Assembly: GCA_031261945.1 (NCBI GenBank)
Contig: JAISIQ010000189.1
Location: 1 to 11,808, forward strand
Origin: Methanobrevibacter sp.
GTDB lineage: Archaea; Methanobacteriota; Methanobacteria; Methanobacteriales; Methanobacteriaceae
Direction of reading: 5' to 3'
DNA: 11,808 bases
This document shows, piece by piece, positions 1 to 8,170 of the stretch. Position 1 is the first letter of the stretch; every line of letters begins with the position of its first letter. A program made the position numbers and the translations under genes. Under the pieces are notes generated by a model that saw only the letters and a program-made list of their open reading frames with translations, was not told the origin of the DNA and made no database searches.

Positions 1-179
1 AGTTCTCTCATAGATGAAATTGGAGTAATGTCTTCTTTGATTCCTAAACTTCCACTTAAATTCATATCAGGATCTGCATCAATAGCAAATACATCATGAT
101 CTTTTGAATATAGGATAGCTAATGTACTAGCTAATGTTGTTTTTCCAACTCCTCCTTTTCCAGTAATAGCTATTTTCAT
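1..179 (-). CDS. CooC/MinD-family P-loop ATPase, N-terminal part
   Basis: The reading frame starts at an ATG whose complement lies at 177-179 and runs off the left edge, giving 59 complete codons. The protein begins MKIAITGKGGVGKTT, a deviant Walker A motif (KGGVGKTT) typical of the ParA/MinD/CooC/NifH superfamily. A hydrophobic strand leading into AIDADPD (about residues 36-42) fits the switch region of CooC-like ATPases, which aid nickel insertion into carbon monoxide dehydrogenase. A ribosome-binding site, AGGAGAA on the minus strand (184-190), lies 4 bases before the start. Membership of the superfamily is clear. The CooC subgroup is inferred from the DADPDMN wording, and the visible part is too short to exclude another MinD-like role. 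It is transcribed away from rpl10e. One AATAGCTATT palindrome falls at codons 3-5 (Ile-Ala-Ile). Confidence 0.85.
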   Translation of the reverse strand, partial: MKIAITGKGGVGKTTLASTLAILYSKDHDVFAIDADPDMNLSGSLGIKEDITPISSMRE

Positions 180-183
180 TGTT

Positions 184-190
184 TTCTCCT
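184..190 (-). promoter_or_regulatory. Shine-Dalgarno site of the CooC-like ATPase gene
   Basis: Read on the minus strand this is AGGAGAA, 4 bases before the ATG at 179. It supports that start codon. Confidence 0.7.
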
Positions 191-419
191 AATATTAAAG
201 ATAATAGTTTATAATATTATTTTACTATAATATAATTTAATTATTCAATGCAATAATTAATATAAATAGTATTAAGAATTATTACTTTAAGAATTATTAT
301 TACAATATTATTACAATATAATTATTATCATTATCATTACCATATCGTTATTTCATTATTATTCAAATTTTAGTTATATTAATAGATTTATTATAAATTA
401 TTATAATATTATTATAAAT

Positions 420-677
420 ATTCAATTTTAATAGTAATTGCTATACTAATTATAATAATTAAAAATAATAATTAAAATAATAATAATTAAAATATTAATA
501 AAATAATAATAATTTTAATAAAGATTAATACTAATAATATTAATAATATTACTAATACCAATAGTAATACCAATAATAATATCAATATTAATAGCAATAG
601 TAATAGCAATATTAATATTAATAATAGTAGTAGTAATAGTAGTAATCGTAATAGTATTAGTAATAATACTAATAATT
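420..677. repeat. Degenerate AAT/AGT/ATT trinucleotide tract
   Basis: Triplets of the form AAT, AGT, ATT, ACT and ACC follow one another in a steady 3-base register, clearest from 524 to 676. The tract resembles decayed simple-sequence DNA. Similar tracts lie before cobS and beside the fumarase-like gene. Confidence 0.7.
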
Positions 678-1108
678 AGATATTATATATAAATTTAAAG
701 CTATATTAACTATTATTAAATATTAATTAAAATATTATTAAACTATTAATTAAATTTAATATATTGAATGTATATAGATATTATTGGATGTATATTTTTG
801 GAAATATTTAGGATATTTTTTTTAAATATTATTTTTCATAAAAACATTTATTAATGGTTATAAAAAAAGATATATTTATTCTATCTAAATTAGTATTAAT
901 ATAATAAAACATAATTATTTAATTTACTTAAAAGTTTTAATAAACTTAAAAATAGCTAAAACATAGGTGGCTAAAACATCTAATATATTGCTGAATATAA
1001 TAATATATAATAATATTAAATTTTAATGTTTTGTTATGAGATTAATCACATTAAATATCATTAATTATAATTATTTAAGATTATTTTGATAGAAATATCA
1101 TTAAATAT

Positions 1109-1116
1109 TATATAAA
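1109..1116 (+). promoter_or_regulatory. Candidate TATA box for rpl10e
   Basis: TATATAAA lies about 80 bases before the rpl10e start and matches the archaeal TATA consensus. The whole spacer is AT-rich, so chance matches are likely and this is only a candidate. Confidence 0.3.
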
Positions 1117-1117
1117 T

Positions 1118-1166
1118 ATATCTAAGATGTTATAAGATATATCTAAGATATATTTAAGATATATTT
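1118..1166 (+). repeat. Tandem ATATYTAAGAT units before rpl10e
   Basis: ATATCTAAGAT occurs at 1118-1128 and 1139-1149, ATATTTAAGAT at 1150-1160, a weaker unit ending TAAGAT lies at 1129-1138, and a partial unit starts at 1161. The period of 10-11 bp is close to one DNA helical turn. The array sits between the candidate TATA box and the ribosome-binding site, so it would be mostly in the 5' leader. Confidence 0.6.
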
Positions 1167-1184
1167 ATTTATTAAATATTATTT

Positions 1185-1189
1185 GGAGG
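1185..1189 (+). promoter_or_regulatory. Strong Shine-Dalgarno site of rpl10e
   Basis: GGAGG lies 7 bases before the ATG at 1197. It is the best ribosome-binding site in the window, as expected for a ribosomal protein gene. Confidence 0.85.
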
Positions 1190-1196
1190 ACTATTA

Positions 1197-1679
1197 ATGG
1201 TTCGTGCTTATACAAGAAGAGATTATGTAAGAAAAATTCCTGGTTCAAGGATTGTTCAATATGATATGGGAAATTTAACTGATGAATTCCCTGTTAAAGT
1301 AACTTTAGCTGTAAAAGAGCCTACTCGTTTAAGTCATAATTCTTTAGAAGCTGCTCGTATTGCTTCTAATAGATATATGCAAAGAAGAGCAGGAAGATTA
1401 GGATATCATCTTAAAATAAGAGTTTATCCTCATGAAATTGTCAGAGAAAATCCAATGGCAACTGGTGCTGGTGCAGATAGGGTACAAAATGGTATGAGAA
1501 AATCTTTTGGAAAGTCTGTAAGTTTAGAGGCTGCTGTTAAGAAAAATCAAAAAATTATAAGCGTTGATATTGATAAAAAGAACTTCTTAGATGCAAAAGA
1601 AGCATTAAAAAGAGCATCTATGAAATTACCAGTTTCTTGCAGAATTATAGTTGAAAAAGGAGAAGAATTAGTTTTATAA
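1197..1679 (+). CDS. rpl10e: Large-subunit ribosomal protein L10e (uL16 family)
   Basis: This 160-residue protein is the archaeal/eukaryotic counterpart of bacterial L16. It sits near the peptidyl-transferase and tRNA-binding region of the large ribosomal subunit. Family features seen directly are the start [19 protein letters not shown], the central basic stretch [21 protein letters not shown], the [24 protein letters not shown] region and a C-terminal segment ending in [13 protein letters not shown]. The length is close to the family norm and no part is missing. The start is fixed by GGAGG 7 bases upstream. Its 3' end is duplicated: the 17 bp covering the last codons and stop recur immediately downstream. 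The gene has a long upstream spacer and a 131-bp gap to ppsA, so it is probably transcribed alone. Identification is very secure. Confidence 0.97.
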   Translation: MVRAYTRRDYVRKIPGSRIVQYDMGNLTDEFPVKVTLAVKEPTRLSHNSLEAARIASNRYMQRRAGRLGYHLKIRVYPHEIVRENPMATGAGADRVQNGMRKSFGKSVSLEAAVKKNQKIISVDIDKKNFLDAKEALKRASMKLPVSCRIIVEKGEELVL

Positions 1680-1700
1680 TTAAATTAGTTTTATAATTAA
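1667..1700 (+). repeat. 17-bp tandem duplication at the rpl10e stop
   Basis: ATTAGTTTTATAATTAA is present twice, head to tail and identical, at 1667-1683 and 1684-1700. The first copy carries the last codons and stop of rpl10e. A recent slippage duplication is the simplest explanation. Confidence 0.9.
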
Positions 1701-1810
1701 TTAATTAATTCATTTATTCATAATTCATATTCATTATTTGTATTTATAATTTATTGTAAAGTATATAATTAAATATTTCTAAATATTTCAGAAAATCAAG
1801 GGATGAAAAT

Positions 1811-4123
1811 ATGTATGTTGCAAAGTTTGAGAATATAAAAAAAGAAGATGTAGGGATTGCTGGAGGTAAAGGTGCAAATTTAGGTGAATTAACCCAAGCA
1901 GGAATACCTGTCCCTCCAGGTTTTGTAGTAACTGCAGAGACTTATAATAAGTTCATGAATAATACTGGAATATTTGATAAAATAATGAATATGCTATCTA
2001 AAATTGATATTAATGATACTAAGGATCTTCAAAAAACTGCTGAGAAAATTAAACAAGTAATTGTTGATACTCCTATTCCAGAAGATATTTCAGCTTTAAT
2101 AGTTGAAGCATATAATGAACTTTGTCAAAGAGTTGGAGAAGAAAATGCTTTAGTAGCTATTAGATCTTCTGCAACTGCTGAAGATTTACCTGAAGCATCT
2201 TTTGCAGGACAACAAGATACATTTCTTAATATTCATGGAACTGCAAATGTAGTTAAATATGTTCAAAAGTGTTGGGCGTCTCTTTTTGAAGCAAGAGCTA
2301 TTTTTTACAGAGAAGAAAATAACTTTGACCATTCTAAAGTTTACATAGCTGTTGTTGTTCAAGAAATGGTAGAATCTGAAAAAGCAGGAGTAATGTTTAC
2401 TGTTAATCCTTCTACTGGGGAAAATATAGCTTTAATTGAAGGTTCTTGGGGATTAGGTGAGGCTGTTGTTTCTGGTTCTGTTACTCCTGATACTTATTAT
2501 GTAAATAAAGAAGATAACACAATTCAAGAAGTTATTATTAATGACAAAAAGGTCATGTTTAAAAAACTCCCAAATGGTGAAACAGAACAGATTGAGGTTC
2601 CAAAATCTCTAAGAAAGAAAAGAGTTTTATCTGATGATGAGTTAATTGAATTAACTGAAATGGGAAAAAGAATTCAGAAACATTATGATGCTCCTCAAGA
2701 TACTGAATGGGCATTCCATGATAATAAACTTTATATGTTACAATCCAGACCAATTACAACTTTAGATGAAGGAGCAATAGCTATGGCAAATGGGGATGCA
2801 AGCAGTAACAACAATTCAGGGAATTTAGAAGATAAAAAAATAATTGTAAAAGGTCTTGGTGCAAGTCCAGGTATGGCATCAGGAACAGTTAAAATAATTC
2901 ATGAGATTGATGAATTAGATAAAATTAAAGATGGGGACATAATGGTTACAACTATGACCACTCCTGATATGGTTCCTGCTATGAAAAGATCTAATGGAAT
3001 TATAACTGATGAAGGAGGAGTCACTTGCCATGCAGCTATTATATCCAGAGAACTTGGAATTCCTTGTGTTGTAGGAACTGGAGATGTAACAGAAACTTTA
3101 AAAGACAATATGGAAGTTACTCTTGATGGTAAAAAAGGTATTGTGTATGAAGGTGCTTTTTCAATAGCTAAAGAAGAAGATAATGCAATAGCTAATATGT
3201 CAGCATCTGCTCAAGCTCCAATAATTACAGTTACAGAAGTTAAAGCTAATGTAAGTATGCCAGAGGCAGCTAAAAAAGCAGTAGCTACTGGTGCAGATGG
3301 TGTTGGGCTTCTTAGAACTGAACATATGATGTTAACTTCTGGTGTTCATCCTAAAAAATATATAATGGATGGAAGAGAAGATGAACTTGTTAAAATACTT
3401 GTGGAGAATATTTTAAAAGTTGCTGATGTTTTTTACCCTAAACCAGTATGGTATAGAACTTTAGATGCTCCAACTGATGAATTTAAAACAATGGATGGTG
3501 GAGAAGATGAACCTTATGAACACAATCCTATGCTTGGTTGGAGAGGAATTAGAAGAGAGCTTGATGAACCAGAAATTTTAAAAGCTGAATTTAAAGCTAT
3601 TAAAAAGCTCCATGAACAAGGTTATACTAATATTGGAATCATGATTCCATTATCACAAAGTCCTGAAGAATTAAGGAAAGCTAAAGAAATAGCTAATGAA
3701 GTTGGACTTAGGCCTCATATTGATGTTGATTTTGGTATGATGGTAGAAACTCCTGCAGCTGCTATGGTTGTTGAAGATTTTATAGATGTTGGAATTGACT
3801 TTGTAAGTCTTGGAACTAATGATCTAACTCAATATACTCTTGCAGTAGATAGAAACAATGAACTTGTAGCTAAAAATTATACAGAAGAACATCCTGCAGT
3901 ACTTAAATTAATCGAAAGAGTTATTAAAAAATGTAAGGAAGCTGGAGTTAAATCAAGCATCTGTGGTCAAGCAGGTAGTAAACCACACATTGTTGAAAAA
4001 CTTGTTGAAATCGGAATAGACAGCGTATCTGCTAATACTGATGCTGTTGCTGATGTTAGACAAGCTGTAGCAAGATCTGAACAAAAACTCATACTTAATG
4101 CAGCAAGAAATCAAAATAAATAG
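1811..4123 (+). CDS. ppsA: Phosphoenolpyruvate synthase (pyruvate, water dikinase)
   Basis: This enzyme makes PEP, AMP and phosphate from pyruvate, ATP and water (EC 2.7.9.2). In autotrophic methanogens it starts gluconeogenesis from pyruvate. The 770 residues show the family order. An N-terminal ATP-binding domain (about 1-325) has GGKGANLGEL, RSSATAEDLPEASFAGQQDT and a QSRPITT end. The swivelling phosphohistidine domain has GGVTCHAAIISRELGIPCVVGT with catalytic His407. The C-terminal PEP/pyruvate barrel has GLLRTEH, TLDAPTDEF, NDLTQYTLAVDRN and CGQAGS with the catalytic Cys718. A Ser/Asn-rich linker lies near residues 328-340. The family usually reads CGQAPS; the change of Pro to Gly is minor. 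GGGATGA (1800-1806) precedes the ATG by 4 bases. The TAG stop lies inside a copy of the AATAGCTATT palindrome. Length is near the normal size (about 760-790) and the call is secure. Confidence 0.97.
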   Translation: MYVAKFENIKKEDVGIAGGKGANLGELTQAGIPVPPGFVVTAETYNKFMNNTGIFDKIMNMLSKIDINDTKDLQKTAEKIKQVIVDTPIPEDISALIVEAYNELCQRVGEENALVAIRSSATAEDLPEASFAGQQDTFLNIHGTANVVKYVQKCWASLFEARAIFYREENNFDHSKVYIAVVVQEMVESEKAGVMFTVNPSTGENIALIEGSWGLGEAVVSGSVTPDTYYVNKEDNTIQEVIINDKKVMFKKLPNGETEQIEVPKSLRKKRVLSDDELIELTEMGKRIQKHYDAPQDTEWAFHDNKLYMLQSRPITTLDEGAIAMANGDASSNNNSGNLEDKKIIVKGLGASPGMASGTVKIIHEIDELDKIKDGDIMVTTMTTPDMVPAMKRSNGIITDEGGVTCHAAIISRELGIPCVVGTGDVTETLKDNMEVTLDGKKGIVYEGAFSIAKEEDNAIANMSASAQAPIITVTEVKANVSMPEAAKKAVATGADGVGLLRTEHMMLTSGVHPKKYIMDGREDELVKILVENILKVADVFYPKPVWYRTLDAPTDEFKTMDGGEDEPYEHNPMLGWRGIRRELDEPEILKAEFKAIKKLHEQGYTNIGIMIPLSQSPEELRKAKEIANEVGLRPHIDVDFGMMVETPAAAMVVEDFIDVGIDFVSLGTNDLTQYTLAVDRNNELVAKNYTEEHPAVLKLIERVIKKCKEAGVKSSICGQAGSKPHIVEKLVEIGIDSVSANTDAVADVRQAVARSEQKLILNAARNQNK

Positions 4124-4148
4124 CTATTCTTTTTATAAATAGCTATTT
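4118..4148 (+). terminator. Hairpin after ppsA made of two AATAGCTATT copies
   Basis: Copies of the palindrome at 4119-4128 and 4138-4147 can pair as an 11-bp stem (4118-4128 with 4138-4148) around a 9-base loop. A T-rich run follows to about 4200. This resembles a terminator or an mRNA 3'-end structure for ppsA. The first copy contains the stop codon. Archaeal termination often needs only a U-tract, so the hairpin's role is unproved. Confidence 0.5.
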
Positions 4149-4229
4149 TGATATTATTTTTATTATTAATATTTTTATTTTCTTTATTTTATATTTTATT
4201 TATTTTATTATAGTAACAAGGTCTTTTAA

Positions 4230-5399
4230 ATGAATAAAGAACCATTAAACGAAAAAGAAATTTTAGAAGAGTTATCTAAATATAAAGATAAAGATTTAGA
4301 TTATGATGATGGTAGAATTTTAGGATCAATGTGTACAAAACCTGATCCTTTGGCTAAGGAAGTTTTTTGTGATTTTTTAGATTCAAATTTAGGAGATCCT
4401 GGACTTTTTAAAGGAACTCAAACTCTTGAAGAAGAAGTAATAGCTGATATTGGATCATTCCTCTCTCTTGAAAAACCTTATGGAAACATTGTAACTGGCG
4501 GAACCGAAGCTAATCTAATGGCTATGAGGGCAGCTCGTAATATTGCTCGAGATGAAAAAAATATAACTAAAGGAGAAATTATAGTTCCAAAATCTGCACA
4601 TTTTTCATTTAAAAAAGCATCAGATATACTTGGATTAAAACTTGTTGAAGCAGACTTAGATGAAAATTATAAAATAGCTATTGATTCTGTAAAAGAAAAT
4701 ATAAATGAAAATACAATAGCTATTGTAGGAATAGCTGGAACCACAGAACTTGGAATGATTGATCCAATTGAAGAGCTATCAGAAATAGCTATTTCCAATG
4801 ATATTTATCTTCATGTTGATGCTGCTTTTGGTGGATTTTCTATTCCTTTTTTAAATAATATTGGTTATAAATTACCTAATTTTGATTTTTCATATAATGG
4901 AGTTTCATCTATTACAGTTGATCCTCATAAAATGGGCTTAGCCCCAATTCCTTCAGGTTGTATTCTATTTAGAGAAAAAAAATATCTTAATGCAATGACT
5001 GTTGAAGCCCCTTATTTAACTTCAAAAGAACAATCAACTATTGTTGGAACTCGCCTTGGAGCTCCTGCTGCATCTACGTGGGCAGTTATGAAATATATGG
5101 GGGAAACTGGTTATGAAGAGTTAGCTAATGAATGTATGATAAATACTCAATTTTTAGCAGATGCTCTTAAAAAAGAAGACTTTGAACTAGCCTGTGAACC
5201 AGAACTTAATATTATCGGATTCAATCACCCTAAAATCCCAACTGATGAATTAGCAAAGATGCTTGAAGATAAAGGATGGATGGTTTCAACTTCATCTTAT
5301 CCAAAAGCTATTAGGATAGTTTTAATGGCTCATATTTCACATATTCACCTTACAGGCTTTTTAGCATCTCTTCGTGAAATCAAAGCAGATTATATTTAA
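4230..5399 (+). CDS. mfnA: L-tyrosine / L-aspartate decarboxylase MfnA
   Basis: This is a pyridoxal-phosphate group II decarboxylase of 389 residues. In methanogens MfnA converts tyrosine to tyramine for methanofuran; related archaeal enzymes convert aspartate to beta-alanine for coenzyme A. The protein shows [31 protein letters not shown], then the cofactor-binding HVDAAFGGF (Asp197) and [17 protein letters not shown], where Lys234 should hold pyridoxal phosphate. The C-terminal [14 protein letters not shown] is typical of MfnA. Length matches the family (about 380-400). AAGGT (4218-4222) lies 7 bases before the ATG. The 106-bp gap from ppsA contains the hairpin and T-rich DNA, so it probably has its own promoter. 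Substrate preference between Tyr and Asp cannot be told from sequence alone. Three palindromes (AATAGCTATT) lie within codons 149-188. Confidence 0.95.
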   Translation: MNKEPLNEKEILEELSKYKDKDLDYDDGRILGSMCTKPDPLAKEVFCDFLDSNLGDPGLFKGTQTLEEEVIADIGSFLSLEKPYGNIVTGGTEANLMAMRAARNIARDEKNITKGEIIVPKSAHFSFKKASDILGLKLVEADLDENYKIAIDSVKENINENTIAIVGIAGTTELGMIDPIEELSEIAISNDIYLHVDAAFGGFSIPFLNNIGYKLPNFDFSYNGVSSITVDPHKMGLAPIPSGCILFREKKYLNAMTVEAPYLTSKEQSTIVGTRLGAPAASTWAVMKYMGETGYEELANECMINTQFLADALKKEDFELACEPELNIIGFNHPKIPTDELAKMLEDKGWMVSTSSYPKAIRIVLMAHISHIHLTGFLASLREIKADYI

Positions 5400-5679
5400 T
5401 TTAGATTATTATTAAATATCTTAATTTTTAGTTTTATAATCTTATTTTATGATTATTTTTTCTATTTTTTCTACTCTTTCTTTTATTTCTTCTTTTTATT
5501 CTTTTTATTCTTTTTCTATTCTTACTATTTTTACTACTTTTACTACTTTTATTAGTTTTAATAGTTTTACTAATCCTACTAATTATTTTAATATTTCATA
5601 TGTTAATGATAACATTTAATATTCTAATTAATATAATAATATAATAGTAATTATAATATGTAATATAGTTTATATTTGT

Positions 5680-5687
5680 TATATAAA
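5680..5687 (+). promoter_or_regulatory. Candidate TATA box of the CbiS-like gene
   Basis: TATATAAA ends 38 bases before the ATG at 5726. A start about 25 bases downstream would give a short leader that still includes the GGAGA ribosome-binding site (5715-5719). An AATAGCTATT palindrome (5689-5698) lies just after the box. Confidence 0.45.
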
Positions 5688-5688
5688 A

Positions 5689-5698
5689 AATAGCTATT
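5689..5698. repeat. AATAGCTATT palindrome in the promoter of the CbiS-like gene
   Basis: One of three full decamers outside the body of a gene; the other two form the ppsA hairpin. It lies between the TATA box (5680-5687) and the ATG (5726). The full family of copies starts at 165, 4119, 4138, 4673, 4715, 4784, 5689, 5986, 6154, 6748, 7577, 7616, 7832, 8006 and 9025. Confidence 0.8.
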
Positions 5699-5725
5699 TC
5701 GAGATTAAATTATTGGAGATTAATA

Positions 5726-6907
5726 ATGAAAAATAGAAATAAAAATAAAAAAATAAATAGGAAGCTTTTTGATAATATTCAACTAAATAAAGACTCTGAA
5801 TCTGTTTATATAAGTACATCAGGGTCTTTTTTAGCTATCAACGACTTAGAAATTTCAAAGGGGATCGATATCACAAAAAATATTGTAATTTTGTCCCCCA
5901 ACACATTCAAATCCAAAGAATTAGATGAAAGTTATATATCTCATGCATTTGAAAATGAAAGTTTCTTTGTTGAAAAGTCTGAAAAAATAGCTATTATGAA
6001 CTTTTCACATAGCTCCCTTAAACAAACATTCGTAACTCAAAATCTAAAAGTTATAGAAAGTGAGTCTCCAATAGCAAATGGAAAATTAGATTTAGGGCAA
6101 ATTATAATCATTAATGATGAATTAAACATAAAAGAGCTAATGGAACTTTACAAAATAGCTATTGAAACAAAGGTTAAATATTTTGAATATCAAAAGTTCC
6201 CTGACCAATTCCAAGAGCTATTAAATAATAATGAATTCTTAGTATTAGCTTGTCCAACTTCAAAAATAGAAGAAATGGAAAAAGAAGGAGAAAATGAAAA
6301 AGAAAATGAAAAGAAAAATGAAAAGGGAACAGAAAAAACAGATGAAGAAAAAAGAAAAGAAAGAAAAGAATCTAAAAAGAAATTAGCTATTTTGAAAAAT
6401 GAACTTGTTAAAGATGTTGTTAGAAGTTGTAAATATTTCTTAGACAATATGGAGATTGATTTTGGAATACTTGATTATATTTTAGCTGAAGGAGTTACAA
6501 TAGATGATTTAGTGGATGCTGGAATGGAGTTACTTGTTGGTATTGAAGATACAAAAGAAAACAAAGAATTAATAGAAGATATAAAAATTAAATTAAAAAA
6601 TCAGCTATTAAAGTCTCTTGAAGATATTAATGTAATAGCTCTTATTATTTCAGCTATTAGGTGTGAAGATGATTTCCAAGTAAATAGAGTTAGGGAAGTG
6701 GATGTAAGTGAAGATCCTGCATATCTCTATACTGATGAGGTATTAGGAATAGCTATTGCTAATCAAATAGCTGGAACCAAAGCAACATTCAATTTCAAAA
6801 GATATGATGAAGCAAAACCGGGTATATTATCTACACTTGGACCAATGCTCGATGATATATTTGCAGGACTTATAGCTGGGTGCATGTCTAAAATTTTTGA
6901 AGAATAA
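5726..6907 (+). CDS. cbiS: CbiS-like cobamide enzyme: CbiZ-like N-domain plus CobZ/PgpA-like phosphatase
   Basis: The 393-residue protein has two parts split by a Lys/Glu/Asn-rich linker (about 180-219). The C-terminal part (about 220-393) resembles PgpA/CobZ phosphatases: [15 protein letters not shown] (Asp337, Glu338), [13 protein letters not shown] (Lys364, Pro365) and [12 protein letters not shown] (Asp376, Asp377). CobZ removes the 5'-phosphate of alpha-ribazole phosphate or adenosylcobalamin phosphate. The N-terminal part (about 22-178) follows the layout of CbiZ, the adenosylcobinamide amidohydrolase, including a [15 protein letters not shown] strand region and VLACP, but the usual AGVSNA and TEAKT motifs are not intact. 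CbiZ-CobZ fusions are known in methanogens as CbiS. The neighbour cobS, which makes the phosphatase's substrate, supports the assignment. GGAGA lies 6 bases before the ATG. The phosphatase half is fairly sure; activity of the N-half is doubtful. Confidence 0.75.
   Translation: MKNRNKNKKINRKLFDNIQLNKDSESVYISTSGSFLAINDLEISKGIDITKNIVILSPNTFKSKELDESYISHAFENESFFVEKSEKIAIMNFSHSSLKQTFVTQNLKVIESESPIANGKLDLGQIIIINDELNIKELMELYKIAIETKVKYFEYQKFPDQFQELLNNNEFLVLACPTSKIEEMEKEGENEKENEKKNEKGTEKTDEEKRKERKESKKKLAILKNELVKDVVRSCKYFLDNMEIDFGILDYILAEGVTIDDLVDAGMELLVGIEDTKENKELIEDIKIKLKNQLLKSLEDINVIALIISAIRCEDDFQVNRVREVDVSEDPAYLYTDEVLGIAIANQIAGTKATFNFKRYDEAKPGILSTLGPMLDDIFAGLIAGCMSKIFEE
6270..6380 (+). repeat. Polypurine low-complexity tract encoding a charged linker
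   Basis: About 110 bases are nearly all A and G, with repeated GAAAATGAAAAA-like units. They encode the Lys/Glu/Asn-rich linker between the two halves of the CbiS-like protein. Such a tract can change length by slippage in steps of 3 without breaking the frame. Confidence 0.7.
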
Positions 6908-7226
<319 letters not shown>

Positions 7227-8027
7227 ATGAGTGAAAAAGATAAAGAAAAAGATGATTACTTTGAAAAATCAGAAAATTTCTCAGTGTTTCGTTCAATTGG
7301 GGGATTAATCACTTTTTCAACAATTTTGCCATTAAATGTCTATACTACAATAGAAGAAATGGCTAAAATGACTTGGTTTTGGCCAGTTATTGGTGGGGGA
7401 GTCGGAGCAATAGCTTTAGCTATTAGCTATTTTTTATTAAATATTCTTTTAATTCCATCTATTGCAGTTGCAGCTATTGTATATAGTTTTTTTATTATAT
7501 TCAACGGCTTTCATCATCTTGATGGGTTAATTGATATTGGAGATGCATTAATGGTACATGGGTCTCCAGAGAAAAAAATAGCTATTATGCGAGATTCTCT
7601 CATTGGAACTGGAGGAATAGCTATTTTCTTCATTGTTGCAATTATAAGCGTCTCTTCTCTTGTTCCAATTCTTAGTGCCGGAATAATATCTGCAGTTCTT
7701 ATATGTGAAATGTCTGCTAAGATGGGATTAGTAAGCTGCGCAATATCTTCAAAAGCAGGGTCTGATGGAACTGGAAGATTTTTCATCGAATCTATGACTA
7801 TCCTAAAGTTCATAGGAATATTAGCTATTACAATAGCTATTGCCTACATATTAGCAGGTTTTATAGGAATTTTTGGAGTTCTTGGAGGTATTTTTGGAGG
7901 ATCTTATATTTCATATCTTGGTAAAAAACACTTTAAAATAGCTACTGGGGATGTTTTAGGAGCTTCAAATGAATTTGGAAGAATGTTTTCATTAATAGCT
8001 ATGTTAATAGCTATTATTTGGATTTAA
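7227..8027 (+). CDS. cobS: Adenosylcobinamide-GDP ribazoletransferase (cobalamin-5'-phosphate synthase)
   Basis: CobS is an integral membrane enzyme that joins adenosylcobinamide-GDP to alpha-ribazole or its 5'-phosphate, the last assembly step of adenosylcobalamin. The 266-residue protein has the family signature GFHHLDGLIDIGDALM (about residues 94-109; Asp99, Asp103 and Asp106 are likely metal ligands) followed by MRDSLIGTGG. It has several hydrophobic segments (about 50-95, 130-155, 195-230 and 245-266). The N-terminal FRSIGGLITFSTILPL resembles the usual start of CobS (FL..LTR.P). AAGGA (7214-7218) lies 8 bases before the ATG. A neighbouring cobZ-type phosphatase gene is also found next to cobS in other methanogens. 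The gap of 319 bp to the preceding gene means co-transcription is uncertain. Palindromes of the TAGCTA type are dense here (10 copies). Confidence 0.93.
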   Translation: MSEKDKEKDDYFEKSENFSVFRSIGGLITFSTILPLNVYTTIEEMAKMTWFWPVIGGGVGAIALAISYFLLNILLIPSIAVAAIVYSFFIIFNGFHHLDGLIDIGDALMVHGSPEKKIAIMRDSLIGTGGIAIFFIVAIISVSSLVPILSAGIISAVLICEMSAKMGLVSCAISSKAGSDGTGRFFIESMTILKFIGILAITIAIAYILAGFIGIFGVLGGIFGGSYISYLGKKHFKIATGDVLGASNEFGRMFSLIAMLIAIIWI

Positions 8028-8113
8028 TTTAGCAATGTATATATTATAATTATTATATAATTATTATAATTACTAATACTAGTACTATTGTCTTTATGAT
8101 CATTATTAATGTT

Positions 8114-8163
8114 ACTATAACTATAACTCTTACTATAACTATTATGAATATTATAACTATTAG
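8114..8163 (+). repeat. Imperfect ACTATA hexamer repeat before trm56
   Basis: ACTATA, ACTCTT, ACTATT and related hexamers follow one another in register. Read in the trm56 frame they would give alternating Thr/Ile residues, which look like repeat DNA rather than protein. They lie directly upstream of the chosen trm56 start. Confidence 0.6.
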
Positions 8164-8170
8164 TGATATG

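Larger units (their letters stand above)
191..1196. other. Gene-free, repeat-rich spacer of about 1 kb
   Basis: No credible gene was found on either strand. The DNA is almost all A and T. It must hold the promoters of the divergent ATPase gene and of rpl10e. Visible structure includes a degenerate trinucleotide tract (about 420-677), a 10-bp direct repeat GCTAAAACAT at 955-964 and 970-979, and about 10-11 bp units just before rpl10e. A frame of some 62 codons rich in Asn and Ile (491-676) is open only because of the trinucleotide period. It has no ATG or GTG start and no ribosome-binding site, so I do not call it a gene. Confidence 0.7.
5400..5725 (+). other. Spacer with strand-biased pyrimidine tract
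   Basis: From about 5452 to 5580 the plus strand is nearly all T and C, with repeats of TTTTTATTC and TTTTACTAC. Oligo-T runs here are good candidates for archaeal transcription termination after mfnA. The rest, 5581-5688, is A/T spacer leading to the promoter of the next gene. No gene was seen. Confidence 0.6.

Noticed and set aside
281..420. Possible CRISPR-like or direct-repeat array in the left spacer
   Set aside because: The repeats are short, AT-only and irregular, with no constant repeat length or unique spacers.
491..676. Open frame of about 62 Asn/Ile/Ser codons on the plus strand
   Set aside because: It has no start codon or ribosome-binding site, and its openness follows from the trinucleotide repeat register.
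2559..3108. Two minus-strand open frames (2559-2753 and 2899-3108) inside ppsA
   Set aside because: They are shadows of a strongly conserved plus-strand gene and resemble no known protein.
6190..6447. Minus-strand frame rich in Ser and Phe
   Set aside because: It is the reverse complement of the polypurine linker in the CbiS-like gene, hence low complexity.
7514..7813. Minus-strand 99-codon frame inside cobS
   Set aside because: It lies wholly within the conserved cobS gene and has no family features.
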